Positions 61,949 to 64,000 of a stretch of 64,000 bases of DNA are shown in pieces. The translations under genes and the position numbers were made by a program. How positions within the stretch are numbered: the stretch's first letter is position 1; each line of letters begins with the position of its first letter. The notes beneath the pieces were generated by a model, which worked only from the letters and a program-made list of their open reading frames with translations, had not been told where the DNA came from and did not search any database. The DNA comes from Planctomycetales bacterium 71-10 (GTDB lineage Bacteria > Planctomycetota > Planctomycetia > Isosphaerales > Isosphaeraceae), in contig MKTT01000079.1 in assembly GCA_001898385.1 (NCBI GenBank), forward strand, positions 41,909 through 105,908, read 5' to 3'.

Positions 61949-62821
61949 ATGCGTCTGCGACAGGGGACGGGCGGGGCCTGGCTGGCGTTCACGATGGCGG
62001 CGGCCGCGCTCGTGTGGCTGGCGACCGGCGGGGCGTCGATCCTCCCGGCCCAGGAGCCCGCCAAGGAGGCCATGCCCGCCGCCGACGCCCAGCCCGCCGA
62101 GGAGCCGAAGGCCGAGGCCGCCCCGGCCGCGGAAGGGACCCCCGCCGAGGGGACCGCGCCCGCCGCCCCGGAGAACATGCTCTCCTGGGCCATCCGCGCG
62201 TCCGGGCCCATCGGCGTGTTCCTGGTCTTCCTCTCGGTCTACTTCACGGCCCTGGTGATCCGGCTGTTCATCGAGTATCGCGTGACCGAGGCCGTCCCCC
62301 CGCCGCTGGTGGAGAAGCTGGAGGCCGCGATCAAGGAGAAGAAGTTCCAGGAAGCCTACGACCTCTGCCGCGACAACGACTCGTTCCTGGCCCGGCTGGT
62401 CCGCACGGGGATCGCCAACCTCCCCAACGGCCGCGCCGAGGCCAAGGAGGCGATGGCCACGACTTCCAGCGAGATCGTCACCGAGCTGGAGATGAAGATC
62501 AGCTACCTGGCCACCATCGGCACCCTCGGGCCGATGATCGGGCTGGTCGGCACGGTCTGGGGCATGATCGAGTCGTTCCGCGAGATCGCCACCGCCGCCG
62601 GCGCCCAGCCCCGGCCCGACAAGGTGGCCGCGGGCATCAGCACGGCCCTCTTCATCACCCTGGAGGGCGTCACGCTGTCGGTCCCGGCGATCTTCTTCTT
62701 CGCCTTCTTCCGCAACAAGGTCGCCCAGATGACGATCGAGGCCAACCGCGTCGCCGACCGGACGATCAACTCGCTGGTGACGGCCGCCAAGGCCCCGTCC
62801 GCCAAGCAGCCGACCGCCTGA
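61949..62821 (+). CDS. exbB: ExbB/TolQ/MotA-family proton channel protein
   Basis: 290 residues from ATG 61949 (GAGGGGGCGG upstream). Residues ~1-35 form a signal-like hydrophobic segment, followed by a Pro/Ala linker and then the MotA/TolQ/ExbB fold: a first membrane helix near residue ~75 (ASGPIGVFLVFLSVYFTALV), the long cytoplasmic loop, and the two conserved helices (LATIGTLGPMIGLVGTVWGMIESF near 190 and VTLSVPAIFFFAFF near 235). It uses the proton motive force to power an outer-membrane or envelope process. A signal-like N terminus before ExbB is common in planctomycetes. Two ExbD-type genes follow. Confidence 0.92.
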   Translation: MRLRQGTGGAWLAFTMAAAALVWLATGGASILPAQEPAKEAMPAADAQPAEEPKAEAAPAAEGTPAEGTAPAAPENMLSWAIRASGPIGVFLVFLSVYFTALVIRLFIEYRVTEAVPPPLVEKLEAAIKEKKFQEAYDLCRDNDSFLARLVRTGIANLPNGRAEAKEAMATTSSEIVTELEMKISYLATIGTLGPMIGLVGTVWGMIESFREIATAAGAQPRPDKVAAGISTALFITLEGVTLSVPAIFFFAFFRNKVAQMTIEANRVADRTINSLVTAAKAPSAKQPTA

Positions 62822-62855
62822 CCCGACCGACCGCCGCATTCGGGGAGCCGTCGAC

Positions 62856-63329
62856 ATGGCCGGTGGTGTGATCTCGAAGGAGAAGGCGGAGCCGAACCTC
62901 ACGCCGCTGCTGGACATCGTCTTCCAGCTCATCACCTTCTTCATGCTGGTGATCAACTTCGCCAGCGACAACTACGACCAGCGCATCAACCTCCCGGACG
63001 CCGGCTCCGCCCGCCCCGTCGAGGACGATTCGCGGATCTCCGAGGACCGCCTGGTCCTCAACGTCGACTCCGAGGGCCGCCTCCTCCAGGGGGAGAAGGT
63101 CATGGGCATCGACGAGGCGGCCCAGTCGATCCGCCACCAGGCCGACCTGGTCAAGCTCAGCCTCCGGTCCTCCGGCGTGAAGTTCGACCCGGCCACCGGA
63201 TCGCTGCCGACCACCATCATCCTCCGCGCCGACAAGGAGACCACCTTCGGCGCCGTCCTGGGCATCATCAAGGCGTGCCAGTCCCAGGGCTTCCGGAAGT
63301 TCGCCCTCAAGGCGATGATCCGGAGCTGA
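62856..63329 (+). CDS. exbD: ExbD/TolR-family protein 1
   Basis: 157 residues. The N terminus is cytoplasmic (SKEKAEPNLTPLLDIVFQLITFFMLVINF), with the conserved Asp of the single membrane helix in LLDIVFQL, and a periplasmic C-terminal beta-alpha domain (VVLRADKETTFGAVLGIIKACQSQGF in similar form). It partners the ExbB protein, which starts the operon 34 bp upstream. The ATG at 62856 has GGGGAG upstream. Confidence 0.92.
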   Translation: MAGGVISKEKAEPNLTPLLDIVFQLITFFMLVINFASDNYDQRINLPDAGSARPVEDDSRISEDRLVLNVDSEGRLLQGEKVMGIDEAAQSIRHQADLVKLSLRSSGVKFDPATGSLPTTIILRADKETTFGAVLGIIKACQSQGFRKFALKAMIRS

Positions 63330-63375
63330 CCGAGTTTCCGCAATCGAGACGATCGAGCGAGCGAGGGGGCGGGGC

Positions 63376-63882
63376 GTGGCGCACAAACGCGGCGGGATCG
63401 AGATGGAAGGGCCGGACGTGCCGGTGGCGCCCATGCTCGACATGGCGTTCCAGCTCCTGACGTTCTTCGTCCTCACCTACCGCGCCGCGCCGGTGGAGGG
63501 GCAGTTCGTCATGAACCTGCTGCCGCCCCAGGCCGCGACCGCCATGGCCGCCGCCGCGGCCGAGCCCTCGGCCTCCAACGACCTGCCCGCCAGCCTGCGG
63601 ACCCTCCCCGTCGTCCTCCGCGGCGACGACCAGGGCCGGCTCGCCCAGGTGAGCATCGCCGACCTCGACGTCTCCAACGACCCCAAGGCGCTCGCCGAGG
63701 AGCTGGACCGCCACTTCCTCGACCCCGACGCCCCCTTCGACCAGACGCTCATCAAGGTCGACCCGAACCTCCGCTATTCCGACCTGATGACGATCATCGA
63801 CGCCTTCACCGACGCCTTCGTCCGCGCCAAGAAGGAGCCCAAGCTGAGCTTCGACGAGCTGAGGGCGGGCGACGGAGCGTAG
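63376..63882 (+). CDS. exbD: ExbD/TolR-family protein 2
   Basis: 168 residues from a GTG at 63376 (GAGGGGG 6 nt upstream); an internal ATG at 63403 is the alternative. The membrane helix carries the conserved Asp (VAPMLDMAFQLLTFFVLTY), followed by the periplasmic domain. Two ExbD proteins with one ExbB are known in planctomycetes and other phyla, and probably form a heteromeric energiser. The next gene starts 3 bases after this stop. Confidence 0.9.
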   Translation: MAHKRGGIEMEGPDVPVAPMLDMAFQLLTFFVLTYRAAPVEGQFVMNLLPPQAATAMAAAAAEPSASNDLPASLRTLPVVLRGDDQGRLAQVSIADLDVSNDPKALAEELDRHFLDPDAPFDQTLIKVDPNLRYSDLMTIIDAFTDAFVRAKKEPKLSFDELRAGDGA

Positions 63883-63884
63883 CC

Positions 63885-64000
63885 ATGGACGACCGACGCA
63901 GCCCGTTCTTCCGCGGCTCGGAGCTTCCCCGCCTGGCCCTGCTGGCCGCGATCGCCGTCGCCGGCTGGGGCGCCGTGTACTACGCCGCCCATCGCCCCGC
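63885..64000 (+). CDS. Start of the next gene of the ExbB/ExbD operon (partial)
   Basis: ATG at 63885, two bases after the ExbD 2 stop and with GACGGAG upstream. The visible 38 codons give a cytoplasmic charged start and one hydrophobic segment (LALLAAIAVAGWGAVYYAA), consistent with a membrane-anchored partner of the energiser. It is cut by the window edge. Confidence 0.7.
   Translation, partial: MDDRRSPFFRGSELPRLALLAAIAVAGWGAVYYAAHRP

Overview
The window is a stretch of a high-GC bacterial chromosome that looks planctomycetal, most likely Isosphaeraceae-like (Paludisphaera/Singulisphaera/Tautonia type). This is inferred from gene content: a Tat-exported Gfo/Idh/MocA protein, a DUF1080-type protein, a sulfatase, an Uma2-family protein, an ECF sigma factor with a membrane-spanning C-terminal extension, a MoxR/DUF58/VWA cluster, ExbB/ExbD genes and a giant secreted TPR protein with planctomycete-type C-terminal modules. 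I see no tRNA, rRNA, CRISPR array, intact insertion sequence or prophage. The strong GC bias opens long antisense frames opposite nearly every gene; these are not annotated.

Layout. 1-7.5 kb: start of a lipoprotein gene (minus, cut by the window edge), a stand-alone response regulator, Maf nucleotide pyrophosphatase, an unusual sigma-70-like factor, a 1251-residue fusion of an M14 carboxypeptidase with an S9 prolyl oligopeptidase, and a SUKH/SMI1-KNR4 protein. 7.7-13.9 kb: quinol-type nitric oxide reductase, a Tat-exported HAD phosphatase, a sulfatase and a divergent AraC regulator. 13.9-25.5 kb: one 11.6-kb gene for a 3855-residue secreted TPR protein. 25.7-35.4 kb: a fosmidomycin-resistance-type MFS exporter, then a five-gene MoxR-DUF58-VWA-VWA-coiled-coil operon. 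35.6-40.2 kb: an LRR protein and a 1053-residue multi-pass membrane/TPR protein (minus operon). 40.5-44.3 kb: a family 2 glycosyltransferase overlapping a BshC-like protein, then a GNAT acetyltransferase. 44.3-51.9 kb: zinc-ribbon and membrane proteins, an SRPBCC protein, a Gfo/Idh/MocA oxidoreductase, a secreted pyroglutamyl-peptidase/NTF2 fusion, an Uma2 protein and a spermidine-synthase-like methyltransferase-fold protein. 52.3-64 kb: a hybrid histidine kinase, a small coiled-coil protein, a pair of zinc-ribbon membrane proteins, a GH5-like hydrolase convergent with a DUF1080 protein, a membrane-tethered ECF sigma factor, and an ExbB-ExbD-ExbD operon running off the end.

How the genes fit together. 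Much of the window concerns the envelope and periplasm: secreted hydrolases (peptidase fusions, sulfatase, GH5, DUF1080), proton-motive-force transduction (ExbB/ExbD), MoxR/VWA assembly factors, and signalling (hybrid kinase, response regulator, tethered sigma factor). Several genes have recognisable TTGAC(N)-16/18-TANNNT promoters, which suggests ordinary housekeeping-sigma promoters. The observations most worth following up are the GT2/BshC-like/GNAT cluster (a possible unrecognised low-molecular-weight thiol or amino-acid-conjugation pathway), the two peptidase fusions, the giant TPR protein, the tethered sigma factor, and a palindromic intergenic repeat present at two places 22 kb apart.
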